The notes under the pieces were generated by a model. It was not told where the DNA came from and searched no databases. It worked only from the letters and a program-made list of their open reading frames with translations. From Baffinella frigidus (lineage: Eukaryota > Cryptophyceae > Cryptomonadales > Baffinellaceae), in the NCBI GenBank assembly GCA_026770585.1, contig MU646412.1:180212-192682 (forward strand): a DNA stretch of 12,471 nucleotides. The letters run 5' to 3'. Below are positions 12,389-12,471 of the stretch, piece by piece; within the stretch, counting starts at the first letter, position 1, and the number at the start of each line of letters is the position of its first letter. Both the position numbers and the translations under genes were made by a program.

Positions 12389-12471
12389 TACGTGGTACAT
12401 TTCCGGGTTTAGGGTTTAGGGGTTTAGGGTTTAGGGTTTAGGGTTTAGGGTTTATGGGTTCGGGTTTAGGG
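12389..12471 (+). repeat. TTTAGGG telomere-type tract, block 3
   Basis: TACGTGGTACATTTCCGGG (12389-12407) leads into TTTAGGG, TTTAGGGG and four more TTTAGGG units, then variants TTTATGGG and TTCGGG, and the window ends in TTTAGGG. The G-rich strand runs 5' to 3' to the right, as at a right-hand chromosome end. Whether this is the true terminus cannot be seen because the window stops inside it. Confidence 0.85.

Overview
The window looks like the end of a eukaryotic nuclear chromosome. The + strand runs into TTTAGGG-type repeats at 12389-12471, with similar blocks at 12124-12198 and 12320-12374. The G-rich strand reads rightward, so the chromosome end would lie to the right. TTTAGGG telomeres occur in plants, many algae and several alveolates. 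I cannot name the species. I saw no rRNA, tRNA, CRISPR, bacterial-style operon or recognisable spliced-leader gene.

Most of the sequence is repetitive. At least seven families of short palindromic elements without coding capacity (MITE or foldback type, about 100-260 bp) recur, often nested. Family 1 has ends ACAGGGGTACCTCGCTCATAAG. It is at 1218, 3169, 3405, 7201, 8773 and 11588, with partial copies at 9518 and 10508. Family 2 (GGCCTGAAAA) is at 890, 1636 and 3872. Family 3 (CACACAGCGG) is at 2316, 2703, 10750 and 10999, with remnants at 9672 and 11712. Family 4 (CCCTTAAGTGGC) is at 3035 and 11461. Family 5 (CCACGCCAGA) is at 583 and 1372, family 6 (CCACCAACCC) at 3567 and 10313. Family 7 is a dispersed unit with AAGAACCTAAAGGACCT. 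Families 1-4 have different ends but share core words such as CCTAGGACC and CTACGGTAGG.

Layout: 1-890 is a block of long direct repeats. 890-4060 is a dense, nested MITE landscape with a 56-bp perfect foldback at 2467-2620. 4060-5500 holds older foldbacks and no convincing gene. 5510-6093 is the best gene candidate: a two-exon gene for a small secreted protein, with an in-frame intron whose donor lies on the junction of a 20-bp tandem duplication. 6094-8770 has microsatellites and foldbacks. 8929-9334 is a protein-like open frame of unknown function, trapped between repeats. 9813-9902 (minus strand) encodes a canonical EF-hand that looks like the last exon of a calcium-binding protein. It sits in a 30-bp minisatellite, with a second broken copy at 10102-10155. 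10500-11860 returns to MITEs and a segmental duplication. 11870-12471 is the subtelomere proper: palindromic CCCCTGTAGAGAAAGGT units, and three TTTAGGG blocks each preceded by the same 19-mer.

The three coding candidates do not form a pathway. They read as isolated survivors in a subtelomeric repeat zone. All splicing statements are inferred from sequence alone.
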